A stretch of 64,000 nt of DNA. It comes from Bacillus sp. FJAT-25509 (GTDB taxonomy: Bacteria > Bacillota > Bacilli > Bacillales > Bacillaceae_G). Position numbers and translations under genes: made by a program. Positions 53,305 through 63,989 of the stretch are shown piece by piece; positions within the stretch are counted from its first letter, which is position 1, and the number at the start of each line of letters is the position of its first letter. The stretch is from NCBI RefSeq assembly GCF_001420605.1, contig NZ_LJIZ01000016.1:1-64000 (forward strand). The letters run 5' to 3'. Under the pieces are notes generated by a model. That model was not told where the DNA came from. It made no database searches and saw only the letters and a program-made list of their open reading frames with translations.

Positions 53305-53425
53305 ATTATCCTCCTAACTTAATGCTTGTCCATCTTTAAGTTTAAGAGTATTTTATGAAATTTATTACGTTATTAGAACTTTATAGAAGTCTATTCTTTC
53401 TATTTAGATTTTGGAATTCCAAAGT

Positions 53426-54487
53426 CTATATTAAGTTAATATTGTATTTTTCTATTAAATCTTTAAAAGCTGGTCTTTCATTCCCATCTCTTCCTACAAT
53501 ATGTGTCGCTGTTATTAAAGAGTTTAAAACTGCTTCTTCTGTTGCTTCTCCTATTGCTCTAAATGCTAGATCAATATCTTCTTCGTGTATAGTCGGAACT
53601 GTAATGCAATGCGATGTTTTTTCATGAGGTATTTTGGTTGCAGTTGAAAAGCCAATTACGACTTCACCACTTCCCGTTGTAATAATTGAGCCTGTTCTTG
53701 ATAAACCCGTAACTGTTCTTTTGATTATACGATTTAGCTGTCTTTCAGATACGGGTAGGTCCATTGCAACGATCATAATGATTGACCCCTTATCTTTTTC
53801 GTCTCGTTCTTTTAAGATAAAATCACGCAATTCTGCTCCAACAGGCTTTCCATTTACTTTTAAATCGCTTAAAATCCCAAAGTTAGATAAGACTAAAACA
53901 CCCATTGTATAAGTACCATGTTCCATTTTCATAACTCGGGAAGCTGTACCAATCCCACCTTTTAGTGAATAACAAAGCATCCCCGTTCCTGCTCCAACAG
54001 TTCCTTCTTTCACATCTGTAGAAGCGTTACTTAATGCTTGAAAAACATGGTCTTTCGTAATAAATCTTGCTCGCACATCATTTAAAAGCATATCATTGCA
54101 TTCGCATATTACTGGGTTAACAGTTCCTGTCGTACGACCTATTTCAGGATTATGATCTAACATATATTCTATTAAAGCGTCTGCGGCTGTTCCAATACTT
54201 AGTGTATTTGTTAAAATAATTGGCGTTTCGATGGTTCCTAGCTCATTAATCTGAATCGTTCCCATCGACTTACCAAACCCATTAATAACATGAGATGACG
54301 CGATTAACTTATCTTTAAATAGATTTCCTTGATGAGGAAATATTGCTGTAACGCCAGTTTGGATGTCATGATCACTGATCGTTACATGACCTACAGTAAC
54401 TCCTTCAACATCCGTAATAGAATTTAGTTCCCCTGTTTCTAGATATCCAATATTAACACCATAATCTCTGATTCTTTTTTGACTCAT
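53426..54487 (-). CDS. DmpA-family (P1/S58) aminopeptidase
   Basis: 353 residues. Ntn-type self-processing peptidase: ITDVEGVTVGHVTI at the N-terminus, PIILTNTLSIG and the nucleophile region SIITTGSGEVVIGFSTA, where cleavage before Ser generates the active enzyme. The C-terminal FRAIGEATEEAVLNSLITATHIVGRDGN is conserved. Acts on L- or D-amino-acid amides and peptides in known members. ATG behind GGAGGG. Confidence 0.92.
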   Translation of the reverse strand: MSQKRIRDYGVNIGYLETGELNSITDVEGVTVGHVTISDHDIQTGVTAIFPHQGNLFKDKLIASSHVINGFGKSMGTIQINELGTIETPIILTNTLSIGTAADALIEYMLDHNPEIGRTTGTVNPVICECNDMLLNDVRARFITKDHVFQALSNASTDVKEGTVGAGTGMLCYSLKGGIGTASRVMKMEHGTYTMGVLVLSNFGILSDLKVNGKPVGAELRDFILKERDEKDKGSIIMIVAMDLPVSERQLNRIIKRTVTGLSRTGSIITTGSGEVVIGFSTATKIPHEKTSHCITVPTIHEEDIDLAFRAIGEATEEAVLNSLITATHIVGRDGNERPAFKDLIEKYNINLI

Positions 54488-54558
54488 TATAAATTCCCTC
54501 CAGCTTCCTATTCAAAAATTGTAGTAGCATTTAATTAAGTGATTTTAATTTCTAAAGT

Positions 54559-54585
54559 ACAAAAAGCCCTTATTCAGAGCTTTTT
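54559..54585. terminator. Weak hairpin, possible terminator
   Basis: AAAAAGC / GCTTTTT around an ~11-base loop between two minus-strand genes; serves the small gene at 54618. Confidence 0.5.
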
Positions 54586-54617
54586 AGTAAAAAAGAATGG
54601 TCTTCTTTTAAGAAATA

Positions 54618-54767
54618 TCAATCACTTTCTGTTAATTTTATTTTCTCTTGATTGTCTTTAACTTTTAATGGGATATAAGTTAATGAAATTAACACTCCAC
54701 TTATCATTAGTAATATCATCAATGAAGTGACTAAAAGTACGATTTTATTAGAAAATACTTTCATCAT
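54618..54767 (-). CDS. 49-residue single-helix membrane protein
   Basis: ATG at 54767 behind AAAGGAG. MMKVFSNKIVLLVTSLMILL then MISGVLISLTYIPL is one long membrane segment; short charged tail. Function unknown. Confidence 0.55.
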   Translation of the reverse strand: MMKVFSNKIVLLVTSLMILLMISGVLISLTYIPLKVKDNQEKIKLTESD

Positions 54768-55016
54768 AAGTTGATTTCTCCTTTATGATTAATCTTACGA
54801 ATTATTTTAACAGATTACTTAGAAAATTAGATACTTACTGATAAAAAATGTTCTCAATTTTTGCCCAGGATCAATACTCAACCTAAAAAGTATTTACCGG
54901 TTTATATAATTAATTACCTTGGAAATTATTACCACATGAGAAAATAGAACTATTCCCATTCCCTAACATATTTTATATAAACCTTGTTTTCTTGGTGGCA
55001 TTGGCAAACAGGTACA

Positions 55017-55052
55017 CTTCACTTTTATCTTCATGGTAAAAGTGATTTTTAT
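55017..55052 (-). terminator. Hairpin behind the VOC gene region
   Basis: TCACTTTTA / TAAAAGTGA stem in a ~350-bp stretch (54785-55134) that otherwise shows no gene. Confidence 0.45.
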
Positions 55053-55134
55053 TTAAAATTTATAAAAAAAAACACAAAGTAAAATATTACCCTGTGCTTT
55101 TAAATTCATCCTCTTATTTGATTACTTTATTCTT

Positions 55135-55515
55135 TTACTTTTTTTCCATTACAGCAAAATAATTTTGTTCATCATCAGCAAAGTTAAACACTCTTCCATT
55201 TGGCATTTCAACAATTTCACCAACAGTAACCTTTTTGTTTGTTAAATCACTATACATTTCATCAAGTTTATTTGTAAAAAACATTAAAGAAGGTGTACCT
55301 AGATTAAGAGATGGCTGCATTTTAGAAATTAATTCTTTATTATGAAGTACAATACTTGTTTCAGCATTATTTGAAGGTGCAACTTCAATCCATCTCATTC
55401 CTTGACCATTATTATTATCAGAAATCACAGTAAAGCCTACTTTCTCAGTCCAAAAGTTCACTGCTTCCTCTTGATTGTTAACATATACCATTACTTGACC
55501 AAGCATATTAATCAT
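55135..55515 (-). CDS. VOC/glyoxalase-family protein
   Basis: 126 residues. QVMVYVNNQEEAVNFWTEKVGFTVISD, MRWIEVAP, then VEMPNGRVFNFADDEQNYFAVM. Typical glyoxalase-like length and order; substrate unknown. ATG behind AAGGAG. Confidence 0.85.
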   Translation of the reverse strand: MINMLGQVMVYVNNQEEAVNFWTEKVGFTVISDNNNGQGMRWIEVAPSNNAETSIVLHNKELISKMQPSLNLGTPSLMFFTNKLDEMYSDLTNKKVTVGEIVEMPNGRVFNFADDEQNYFAVMEKK

Positions 55516-55643
55516 TTCATTCTCTCCTTAAAATAATTAGTAATTAGTTCATACAATAATTCTGACCATCCCAGTTAGAAAATAGAAGTGTTAGTAATAA
55601 AAATTTGAATACTATTCATTTCTAGATAATTTTTTGAACTCCT

Positions 55644-56009
55644 TTAATTCCTAAACTGCTCCTGTAATAGTTTTGTTAACTTTGAATCAAGTTTATATCC
55701 GTTTCCATTTTGCCAAAACATACTTTGCTTGTAATTTACTTCAAATTCCTCTTTTTTACCATCTTTCTCAATAAAAGCTAACCTTAAATCAGTGGATTCA
55801 ATTTGTTGATCCTCGATCTTTTTTAATTTAAAACCTTTTTCGATTTTATTAATTAAATCATGATCTTTATCCGCCGAATAAATAATTGTATCTACGGAAG
55901 TAACACCAATGATACCAACAACTTTACTAGTTTTACTCTCTGTACTTGATTTCATAGAACAGCCAAATAAAAGGAATATACCACTTAAAACAATTAGAAG
56001 TTTTCTCAT
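55644..56009 (-). CDS. Putative lipoprotein, 121 residues
   Basis: ATG at 56009 behind TTTGGAGG. Signal peptide RKLLIVLSGIFLLFGC with lipobox LFGC. The mature part (VVGIIGVTSVDTIIYSADKD, AFIEKDGKKEEFEVNY) is a small soluble domain. No family recognised. Confidence 0.75.
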   Translation of the reverse strand: MRKLLIVLSGIFLLFGCSMKSSTESKTSKVVGIIGVTSVDTIIYSADKDHDLINKIEKGFKLKKIEDQQIESTDLRLAFIEKDGKKEEFEVNYKQSMFWQNGNGYKLDSKLTKLLQEQFRN

Positions 56010-56154
56010 TAATCCTCCAAATTTTTTTCGATTACACAATAAAATTCAACGTCTTACTTATTACTCCTTTTAAACCATTAAATAATAATTAAAAAGATAT
56101 ATTAAGCATATGATATGCAATTTTATTTAGTAAAATTTTCCTACCAAAATGCAA

Positions 56155-56184
56155 AAAAAAGAGTTACTCTTGCAACTCTTTTTA
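56155..56184 (-). terminator. Terminator
   Basis: AAAAAGAGTT / AACTCTTTTT stem, serving the minus-strand gene at 56213. Confidence 0.75.
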
Positions 56185-56212
56185 GTAAAACAACATAAAT
56201 TTATAATAAAAA

Positions 56213-56638
56213 TTACTGATTAAATTTATCAAGTGTAAAATCATAATTGATTTCAATAAGTCCATCATTTAACGCAGTAAGAAACCTATTTACACCCTCA
56301 ACTAATGTTTCTGTTTTAACGTATTCCGTAGGTTCAAACATTTGCCACACCGAATAAATTCCCCACTTGTCATCTCCTTTATATAGGAAATTCATAAGAT
56401 CTTCATTTCGATTAATCGATTCATAATTCATATTTTCCTTTAAACCATTTTGTACATTTTGAACCCATTCACTTAATTGACTCGCAAACTCCGTAAGATT
56501 TAAATTCGGATCATGAAAAAATAATGAATCATTTAAATAGATATTTAATGACCCATCTATATATTTCCCAGTATTTGCAACATAAGCCGGTTCCGTAGGT
56601 ATATAATCATTTAATATAAACAAAAATTTTATATTCAT
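56213..56638 (-). CDS. Hypothetical protein, 141 residues
   Basis: ATG at 56638 behind AAAGGAG. Begins MNIKFLFILNDYIPTEPAYV; later LYKGDDKWGIYSVWQMFEPT and VEGVNRFLTALNDGLIEINY. Soluble. Similar short proteins occur in Bacillus toxin-immunity and unknown-function families; I do not assign one. Confidence 0.6.
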   Translation of the reverse strand: MNIKFLFILNDYIPTEPAYVANTGKYIDGSLNIYLNDSLFFHDPNLNLTEFASQLSEWVQNVQNGLKENMNYESINRNEDLMNFLYKGDDKWGIYSVWQMFEPTEYVKTETLVEGVNRFLTALNDGLIEINYDFTLDKFNQ

Positions 56639-56869
56639 AAAATTCTCCTTTCGTATGTAGTTCAATCTTTATTTATGTATTTTAGTACTTAGTTTCTATT
56701 GTTTCCTATTTTTGGTATTTCCCTCATTTTTATTTTTCTTTTTTACCTTTTTATTTTCGATTGTAAATTTTAGTACGATCTGAAATCAAAAACTTCAAAG
56801 GTATCATTCTATAAATAGCAAACATAAAAAATAATATTAAAATCAATAAAAAGAAAAGTGGGATAACAA

Positions 56870-57115
56870 TTGAATCAATTTATTACAGGGATAATTCAAT
56901 CGATTCTTATATTAATTTTAGCCTTCGTGTTTATCTATAAATATTCAGATATTCGCACAAGAACGACTCATTTTGTTTGTCCTCGTTGTAGCAGTCGCTT
57001 TAAATTATCGAAATTAAATTTTGCTTTAGCATTTAAAACCGGCAAAGTAAATGAGCGGCTAGTTACATGTCCCGTTTGTGGTCATAGAGATCGAATGCCA
57101 ATAGTAAATGATTAA
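56870..57115 (+). CDS. Membrane-anchored zinc-ribbon protein
   Basis: 81 residues, TTG start. One N-terminal membrane helix (GIIQSILILILAFVFIYKY), then two CxxC pairs, FVCPRCSSRF and TCPVCGHRD, forming a zinc ribbon on the cytosolic side. Function unknown. Confidence 0.65.
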   Translation: MNQFITGIIQSILILILAFVFIYKYSDIRTRTTHFVCPRCSSRFKLSKLNFALAFKTGKVNERLVTCPVCGHRDRMPIVND

Positions 57116-57167
57116 AACTATATTACTTTTTCGCCCTATATGTATTAATTTATAGTTTATTTATTCG

Positions 57168-57217
57168 AAGTAAGACTAAACCTTATACTAATGAAGGTTA
57201 TTCTTACTTTCTTTTTT
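57168..57217 (+). terminator. Terminator
   Basis: AAGTAAGA..TAAACCTT / AAGGTTA..TCTTACTT stem, T-rich tail. Confidence 0.7.
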
Positions 57218-57245
57218 ATTAAAATGTAGAAAGGAATTATTTAAA

Positions 57246-57488
57246 ATGCATGAACAGATTGATGAATTAACTTTATTATTATTATATTTAACATCATTTG
57301 AAGAAAAAATAGAACTAGGTGAAACTACACTCAGAAGTTGGAAAGGATATCCTTTCGATACATTAAATAAATTAGCGAATAATAATCTCATATTTTTTAG
57401 TAATCGTGCAAAATCAGTTTACATAACAGAAGATGGAATAGAATTAGCAAACAAATCATTGCAGAAATATAGTATCAATTTGCAGTAA
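57246..57488 (+). CDS. DUF6429 family protein
   Basis: 80 residues. MHEQIDELTLLLLYLTSFEE, LRSWKGYPFDTLNKLANNNL, then RAKSVYITEDGIELANKSL: the known layout of DUF6429, a small winged-helix-like protein. Role unknown. Confidence 0.75.
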   Translation: MHEQIDELTLLLLYLTSFEEKIELGETTLRSWKGYPFDTLNKLANNNLIFFSNRAKSVYITEDGIELANKSLQKYSINLQ

Positions 57489-57524
57489 CCACTACTTCTA
57501 TCGCTTTACTTTAAAAGCAAATAA

Positions 57525-57551
57525 AAAAAGAGGATATTTTTATCCTCTTTA
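57525..57551. terminator. Bidirectional terminator
   Basis: AAAGAGGAT / ATCCTCTTT stem between convergent genes. Confidence 0.8.
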
Positions 57552-57557
57552 ATAAAT

Positions 57558-58340
57558 TTAAATCTGAACCCTAACTAAATAACGTGAAAAAGTGATTGGC
57601 AATCCTTCATTAGTTGTATTTTGTTCAAATATTCGTTTTACTTCCGCCAAATTATTTTCTATTATATCTTTTAATAGCGATTGTTTTTGGCCGAAGCATC
57701 TTAGTTTTAAAACATCAAGCGGCGTATGTAAAAATTCAAAACTATTAATAACTTCTATTTCTACACTTTCAAACTTACTTAGTTCAACTCTTTGTTTTAT
57801 CGTTTTTAAAATTGGTTTCTCACTATTAATTGATTCAAAAAAATTAGGAAATAATCTAGGTAGTTCAGTTCCTAATTCATCACCAGGATGCAGTCCAAGG
57901 ATTTTGCCTCCTTTTTTTACTACTCTTTTAAGTTCTTGATAAGCTGATGTAGGTCCTTTTCTGTTATATGCACAATCAAACTGTTCCGATTCAAAAGGCA
58001 ATCGATTTTTTGTGCTACCAACAATAAAAGACACATTTTGTTTTTTCGTTTCATTTCCACTTTTTATAAAATCATTTGTAAGATCAAATCCTACAATCTT
58101 TTTCGCTTTTTCACTACATTTAATGGTGAAATCTCCATGTCCACACCCTACATCTAATACAATTTGATTATTAATCATTTCAAATACTTCATTATTAAAA
58201 ATTAACTCCCCATTCGGCTCTGTAATTGTTGAATTCCAAGGATATGTGTATTCCCCATATATTTTACCTATTTGTTCGTACCATTTTGTTGAATGAGGTG
58301 TTACCCAATCTCTATGTAATGAAGGATCTATTAATTTCAT
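57558..58340 (-). CDS. Class I SAM-dependent methyltransferase
   Basis: 260 residues from the ATG at 58340 behind AAAGGAG. SAM site: IVLDVGCGHGDFTIKCSEKA (motif I) and IVGFDLTNDFI; motif IV DCAYNRKGPTSAY, post-motif VKKGGKILGLHPGDELG. Substrate unknown; similar proteins are annotated near drug-related rRNA methylases but no such claim can be made here. Confidence 0.85.
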   Translation of the reverse strand: MKLIDPSLHRDWVTPHSTKWYEQIGKIYGEYTYPWNSTITEPNGELIFNNEVFEMINNQIVLDVGCGHGDFTIKCSEKAKKIVGFDLTNDFIKSGNETKKQNVSFIVGSTKNRLPFESEQFDCAYNRKGPTSAYQELKRVVKKGGKILGLHPGDELGTELPRLFPNFFESINSEKPILKTIKQRVELSKFESVEIEVINSFEFLHTPLDVLKLRCFGQKQSLLKDIIENNLAEVKRIFEQNTTNEGLPITFSRYLVRVQI

Positions 58341-58439
58341 AAATATAAATTCTCCTTTACTCATAATCAGAATCATTACTATTCATCACTTTATGAAAAA
58401 TTCCTTCTTACATAAGGTATATCCCCTAATCCATTTGAC

Positions 58440-59165
58440 TTATTGATTAATTCTGTAGATTTCGCGAGCGATCGATTCAATTATATAGACCACTGGAACT
58501 TGAGTAGTTATATTTGCTTTTTCAAAATACTCTTCTGTTACATAATAGGGAATATTTAGATCAGAAATTTTGGCTATTGTTGATAATTTGTTGTTCGTAA
58601 TGCTTATAATTTTACAACCTTCTTGTTTAAGTAAATTCAGATGATTTACTGTGAAAATAGTTTCTCCAGAGACTGACAAAGCAATTGTTATACTATTTTT
58701 TGTTAATTTAGAATGAATCGGGAAATGAGGGTCTTTTATATAAAGGGAGAATTTTCCTAAACTTGAAAAGTACCTCGAACCATATTCAGCAAGAATACCT
58801 GAGCTACCTATTCCAATAAAAATTACATTTTCAGCTTTGTTTATTTCAATAGCAGCCTCTTTAACTTTCTCTTCTAAATCCCCTTTTAAAGATCTCTCAA
58901 AAAATTCCACTAGCGAATGTTGTGCACTTTTTACGAAGGTCCGTTTCTCCTCTTCCAAATACATTTTTAACTTTACTTTAAATTCAGTAAAACCGTCGCA
59001 ATTTAGTTTCCTACAAAAACGTAAAATTGTTGAAGTTGAAACATGGGTTTCATCTGCAATTTCACGTATACGCATATAAGCGACTTTTTCCATATTTTGT
59101 GAAATGTAATTATATAATGATAACTCTAACTCATTAAAAGACGCGATTTGATCATTTGAAAACAT
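58440..59165 (-). CDS. MurR/RpiR-family transcriptional regulator
   Basis: 241 residues. HTH_6 domain: MRIREIADETHVSTSTILRFCRKLNCDGFTEFKVKL. SIS sugar-phosphate domain: NVIFIGIGSSGILAEYGSRYFSSLG and IALSVSGETIFTVNHLNLLKQEG. Divergent from the GH1 gene, which it probably controls in response to a sugar phosphate. Confidence 0.92.
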   Translation of the reverse strand: MFSNDQIASFNELELSLYNYISQNMEKVAYMRIREIADETHVSTSTILRFCRKLNCDGFTEFKVKLKMYLEEEKRTFVKSAQHSLVEFFERSLKGDLEEKVKEAAIEINKAENVIFIGIGSSGILAEYGSRYFSSLGKFSLYIKDPHFPIHSKLTKNSITIALSVSGETIFTVNHLNLLKQEGCKIISITNNKLSTIAKISDLNIPYYVTEEYFEKANITTQVPVVYIIESIAREIYRINQ

Positions 59166-59246
59166 TTTAGTTCGTTCTCCTTTTATTACTAGGTGCTAAA
59201 TATATTTAATCTATTTTATCTTAACATACAAAATAAAAAACACAGC

Positions 59247-59262
59247 GTTACATGTATGAAAC
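59247..59262. promoter_or_regulatory. Candidate RpiR operator
   Basis: GTTACATGTATGAAAC is an interrupted palindrome (GTTnCATnnATGnAAC) in the 240-bp divergent region. RpiR-type regulators bind such 16- to 18-bp palindromes. Confidence 0.4.
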
Positions 59263-59375
59263 AATTATTTACTTTTGTGAATAAAAACTAGATTCCATTC
59301 ACTTATTTACTAACATCTCCGTTAACGTTATGATTCGATTATATTCTCATTAATTAAAAATATGGATTTATGTAA

Positions 59376-60842
<1,467 letters not shown>

Positions 60843-60846
60843 TATT

Positions 60847-60882
60847 AAAAAAGGAACTTCATCAAATTTGAAGTTCCTTTCT
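60847..60882 (+). terminator. Terminator behind the GH1 gene
   Basis: AAAGGAACTTCA / TGAAGTTCCTTT stem with T run. Confidence 0.85.
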
Positions 60883-60941
60883 TTTATATAAGTTAGATGT
60901 AACTTTTTACTTTTAAATTTTTTAGTTAGACTAATAACTGC

Positions 60942-61352
60942 TTATTCATTTTCAATTTTTACCATTAATTTACCATCTTCATAAATAGTTAAGTAAACAG
61001 TATCACCAAGTTTCAATGGAGGGTTAGTTTTATTGTCTACTATTTCTTTTTCCATAAATCCGTATTTCTCAGAATCATCACAAACTATTTGATACTGACT
61101 TTTATTATTTGTTTTTGCAAGGTCGACAACTTCGCAAACTCGAGTTTTTAAATTTGAATCTACTTTAATTAATTCTTGTTTATTAACTAGTGTAATTATA
61201 CTTTTTGATTTAGGAATTTTGATAATATTGGGATGTGCTTTAGCGTGATTAAAATTAATAATAGAAATAGATATGATTATTCCGAGGGTGAAGATAAACG
61301 TAGCTAAGATAATTACTGAAGTTTTCAAATTTTCGATATTTTCTTTCTCCAA
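60942..61352 (-). CDS. Membrane-anchored protein of unknown function
   Basis: 136 residues from the TTG at 61352, seven bases after GAGGTG. One membrane helix (VIILATFIFTLGIIISISII), then a small beta-rich outer domain (ITLVNKQELIKVDSNLKTRV, PLKLGDTVYLTIYEDGKLMV). Function unknown. Confidence 0.6.
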   Translation of the reverse strand: MEKENIENLKTSVIILATFIFTLGIIISISIINFNHAKAHPNIIKIPKSKSIITLVNKQELIKVDSNLKTRVCEVVDLAKTNNKSQYQIVCDDSEKYGFMEKEIVDNKTNPPLKLGDTVYLTIYEDGKLMVKIENE

Positions 61353-61447
61353 TAAACTACACCTCATCTTTTTATTATCTATATTCCCTAAATTAAAATG
61401 AAATCCTTCTTTCTATTACCTTAATCTACTTTAGAATAATAAAAATA

Positions 61448-61483
61448 AAGGCCTTTTACATCGTAAAATGCAAAAGGCCTTTA
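61448..61483 (-). terminator. Terminator behind htpX
   Basis: AAAGGCCTTTT / AAAAGGCCTTT stem with A/T-rich flanks. Confidence 0.8.
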
Positions 61484-61487
61484 ACTT

Positions 61488-62360
61488 TTATAATGCTTTT
61501 AATCGTTCGATTCGTTTTTCTAATGGTGGATGCGTTGAGAATAATCTTGCAAATTTCTCTTTACCGCTAATTTTAAAAGCTGCAATCGATTTTTGACGAT
61601 CATCAACTAATCTAATATTTCGACTTAATGATTCTAAAGCATAAATCATATTGTCTTTTCCACCAAGCTCTGCCGCATACCTGTCTGCCTTAAACTCCCT
61701 TTTTCTTGAATGCCAGAAAATAATTGGACTACTTAAAATACTAAATACGATCTCAAATACTACTGAACAAAGAAAATAAACAACATAAGATAACTCTTCT
61801 CTTACAAAATTAGAAACAATTTTTGCCACTAAACGGGAGAAGAAAACGACAAAAGTATTAATTACACCTTGTAATAATGTTGTAGTAACCATATCTCCAT
61901 TTTTTATATGGGCAATTTCATGTGCTAAAACACCACTAATTGCTGGACGATCCATTGTCTCAATCATTCCACTAGAAACAGCTACTAAAGATCGTCTTTT
62001 ACTAGGTCCTGTAGCAAAAGCATTAACCTCTACTGAATCATAAACTCCTACTTGTGGCATCTTTTTTAAACCAGCAAGTTTTGCTAAACGATATGTCTCC
62101 TCTAGCACAAAATTAAATCGTTCATTTTGTGGAGAACGAGGATCAATTAATTTTACACCCATAACCCATTTAGCCATTATACGAGAGAATAACAATGAAA
62201 TAATCGCTCCACTAAATCCTGCAATTACACTAAATGCAAGTAGTGTCCAGTATCCCCCATTACCAATATATCGAGGTACACCTAATAATGTTGTAATCGT
62301 AGTAATTGTAATTAAAACTAAAATATTAACAAAAATAAAGAAAGAAATACGTTTAAACAA
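61488..62360 (-). CDS. htpX: Membrane metalloprotease HtpX
   Basis: 290 residues from the TTG at 62360, seven bases after GGGAGG. M48 family: zinc motif LAHEIAHIKNGD, third ligand in REFKADRYAAELGG, four membrane segments, and the conserved VGVYDSVEVNAFATGPSKRRSLVAVSSG. Degrades damaged membrane proteins. Monocistronic. Confidence 0.96.
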   Translation of the reverse strand: MFKRISFFIFVNILVLITITTITTLLGVPRYIGNGGYWTLLAFSVIAGFSGAIISLLFSRIMAKWVMGVKLIDPRSPQNERFNFVLEETYRLAKLAGLKKMPQVGVYDSVEVNAFATGPSKRRSLVAVSSGMIETMDRPAISGVLAHEIAHIKNGDMVTTTLLQGVINTFVVFFSRLVAKIVSNFVREELSYVVYFLCSVVFEIVFSILSSPIIFWHSRKREFKADRYAAELGGKDNMIYALESLSRNIRLVDDRQKSIAAFKISGKEKFARLFSTHPPLEKRIERLKAL

Positions 62361-62535
62361 AATCGTTCCTCCCAAACTAAATACTTGAAAGACCCCTATA
62401 TTTAACTTTTATTCTTAAATATAGAGTCTACTTTCTTATACAATCCAAGAACACAATTAATTTCTTAAACTTATATTCATTCATTCTACTATATAATTCG
62501 AAATTTGTTATCTTAGATTTCTCAAATTTTATTAC

Positions 62536-62718
62536 TTATGAAAGTTTGTTAGATTTTCTCCAAATTAAAGTAAATAATAGGATTAAAATCCCTACTGAAA
62601 ATCCAATTATTTGAGCTAATAAAAGCTCACCCGTTTTAATTAAATGAATGATAAAAGTCCCGCCAAAAATAATGATGATTAATAATGATAGTTGAAGCAT
62701 ATAATTATTAATTTTCAT
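62536..62718 (-). CDS. 60-residue two-helix membrane protein
   Basis: ATG behind GTAGGTG. Helices MLQLSLLIIIIFGGTFIIHL and IIGFSVGILILLFTLIW, tail RKSNKLS. Function unknown. Confidence 0.55.
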   Translation of the reverse strand: MKINNYMLQLSLLIIIIFGGTFIIHLIKTGELLLAQIIGFSVGILILLFTLIWRKSNKLS

Positions 62719-62961
62719 CTATTCACCTACACTATTTAAATATACTATTTAAATATACTATTTTTCATTTACAAGCCATTAGCACTACTTAGAAAATATT
62801 ACGTCCCATCATACAAACCAAAAGAACTATGAAAATCCATTATAAATGTCATCTTCTTTATTTATTTTAAGCATATTTGAAAAAAATGACAAATGGACAA
62901 CTTCTGCAATCATAGGATTAATTGATTAAGACTTTGAAAATATGATTTGGGAGGGAAGGAT

Positions 62962-63720
62962 TTGCTAAGAAAATGGCTTACTGTTTTAATTTTAACCTGT
63001 CTTATGATTGTTGGTATTGGTATAAAACCTACCCAGGCAGCTACAAGTCAATTCATTATTATTAATAAATCAACAAACCAATTAGCTTACTATGAAAATG
63101 GTAAACTTTACAAAGTTTTTAAGGTAGCTACTGGTAAAAGTCAATCTCTTACGCCAGAAGGAAAGTTTAAAATTGTAAATAAGATTGTAAATAGACCTTA
63201 CTATAAAGGTCACATCCCTGGCGGTGATCCAAGAAATCCACTCGGAAAACGTTGGCTTGGATTAAATGCCCGTGGTACATGGGGAACGACATATGCTATC
63301 CACGGTAATAACAATACAAGTTCGATTGGAAAGTATGTAAGTCATGGATGTATTAGAATGTACAATAATGAAGTCGAATGGCTTTTTAATAAGGTTAAAT
63401 TAAGTACACCTGTAGTCATTACTTCTTCAAGTAAATCCTTTGACTCAATAGCAATTGCAAACGGGTATAAGGTAACAAGTAGTAATGGTGGTTCAAACGC
63501 TGTTATCCCAAGTGGAACTGTATTAAAAAAGGGAAATAGTGGTACTACAGTTAAAAAACTTCAACAAAAGCTAACAGCTCTCGGCTATAGTACAAAAGGG
63601 ATCGATGGTATCTTTGGGAACAACACAGACCAAGCCGTGCGCAAATTTCAAAAAGACCGGCATTTAACAGTAGATGGTATTGTAGGACCTGCTACGATTA
63701 AAGCACTTGGTGGATTATAA
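62962..63720 (+). CDS. Secreted L,D-transpeptidase (YkuD) with peptidoglycan-binding domain
   Basis: 252 residues from the TTG at 62962, six bases after GGAGGG. Signal peptide LRKWLTVLILTCLMIVGIGI to TQA. YkuD domain residues ~30-150 with TPEGKFKIVNKI and the catalytic YAIHGNNNTSSIG ... VSHGCIRM (His, Cys). C-terminal PG_binding_1 (VKKLQQKLTALGYSTKGIDG ... AVRKFQ ... VDGIVGPATIKAL). Makes 3-3 cross-links or modifies spore or cell wall. Confidence 0.93.
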   Translation: MLRKWLTVLILTCLMIVGIGIKPTQAATSQFIIINKSTNQLAYYENGKLYKVFKVATGKSQSLTPEGKFKIVNKIVNRPYYKGHIPGGDPRNPLGKRWLGLNARGTWGTTYAIHGNNNTSSIGKYVSHGCIRMYNNEVEWLFNKVKLSTPVVITSSSKSFDSIAIANGYKVTSSNGGSNAVIPSGTVLKKGNSGTTVKKLQQKLTALGYSTKGIDGIFGNNTDQAVRKFQKDRHLTVDGIVGPATIKALGGL

Positions 63721-63731
63721 GCTCGGCTTTT

Positions 63732-63757
63732 AATAGAGGATATTCCTCTATTTTTTT
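63732..63757 (+). terminator. Terminator behind the L,D-transpeptidase gene
   Basis: AATAGAGGA / TCCTCTATT stem with eight T. Confidence 0.85.
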
Positions 63758-63776
63758 TATACATATCTTTTAGTTT

Positions 63777-63989
63777 TCAAGCTTTGTTCACCTTTACCCA
63801 ATTTACAATATTATCTAGTAACTTCAATGAATATAGTTTATTCTCCTTTGTCGTAGAAGAAGTTAAACTTTCAAATATAGTTGCTATATTTTCTTCAATA
63901 TTAATAGATTTTATAACATGTACATAATTAGGTGCAAACTGTTTAAGAGATTGTTTACAAAATAATACTAATAATAGAATAATATATTT
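63777..63989 (-). pseudogene. Partial or frameshifted gene at the window edge
   Basis: Minus-strand frame KYIILLLVLFCKQSLKQFAP then NYVHVIKSINIEENIATIFE, SLTSSTTKENKLYSLKLLDN and IVNWVKVNKA, stop at 63777. It closes upstream at a stop next to an A run, without a start codon. Either a frameshift at the A run or a gene continuing outside the window in another frame. Family not recognised. Confidence 0.4.
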